A stretch of DNA of 5,678 nt. Source: JBKJVQ01 sp046717125 (GTDB lineage: Bacteria; Pseudomonadota; Alphaproteobacteria; Rhizobiales; Methyloligellaceae). Shown here in pieces: positions 5,603 to 5,678 of this stretch. The stretch is from assembly GCA_046717125.1 (NCBI GenBank), contig JBKJVQ010000038.1, positions 1-5,678 on the forward strand. Direction: 5' to 3'. Both the position numbers and the translations under genes were made by a program. Below the pieces are notes generated by a model. It did not search any database, was not told the DNA's origin, and worked only from the letters and a program-made list of their open reading frames with translations. How positions within the stretch are numbered: the first letter of the stretch is position 1; every line of letters begins with the position of its first letter.

Positions 5603-5678
5603 GCCCTCATATTGCCAAATTCCGCCTGTGCACCGCGTCATTACAAACGCGTCATGGGGCGCAACGCCTATTGTCATT
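5603..5678. other. Sequence downstream of tRNA-Thr, no gene seen
   Basis: No open frame with coding character and no terminator hairpin followed by a T-run is visible here. The only structure is an 8-base direct repeat CGCGTCAT at 5634-5641 and 5648-5655, 14 bases apart. As this is the 3' flank of a tRNA gene, it is where an integrated element would begin, but no att-like copy of the tRNA 3' end lies within the window. Confidence 0.4.

Noticed and set aside
5664..5674. ACGCCTATTGT, reverse complement of ACAATAGGCGT at 3933-3943, as flanking repeats of a mobile unit around the tad pair and tRNA
   Set aside because: It is an exact 11-base match with no extension. Several such matches are expected by chance in a window of this size, and no transposase or integrase is present.

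Overview
The window is GC-rich chromosomal DNA that looks alphaproteobacterial, most likely Hyphomicrobiales (Rhizobiales). The evidence is the minus-strand order of small basic protein, murA, DUF2948, hisD and UPF0262, a neighbourhood I recall as conserved in rhizobial-type genomes. TadE/TadG-type genes and GC-rich palindromic intergenic repeats of the kind common in that group agree with this. No species can be named from the sequence alone.

Minus strand, read right to left (3885 to 1): a 55-residue basic protein of unknown function (3885-3718); murA, the first committed enzyme of peptidoglycan synthesis (3626-2337); a DUF2948 protein joined to murA by an ATGA stop/start overlap; hisD, the last enzyme of histidine biosynthesis, 5 bases further on; a 164-base gap holding a GC-rich double-hairpin repeat; and a UPF0262 protein that runs off the left edge. 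Spacing suggests that murA, DUF2948 and hisD are one transcriptional unit, possibly continuing through the repeat into UPF0262.

An AT-rich divergent intergenic region (3886-4029) holds nested inverted repeats and a run of CTTAAA-like hexamers. It separates this housekeeping cluster from a plus-strand pair of Flp/Tad pilus-type genes. The first gene (4030-4476) encodes a TadE-like single-pass pseudopilin-like protein. The second (from 4485) encodes a TadG-like protein whose reading frame is broken near base 5348. The conserved-looking C-terminus continues in another frame to 5464, so either the gene carries a one-base deletion or the sequence has an error there. No tad/cpa secretion machinery is present in the window.

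A complete tRNA-Thr(GGU) with encoded CCA lies at 5528-5602. It is followed by 76 bases with no gene visible.

I see no CRISPR array, insertion sequence, phage gene or convincing new multi-gene system. The observations most worth a second look are the TadG frameshift, the structured regulatory region in front of tadE, and the palindromic repeat between hisD and UPF0262.
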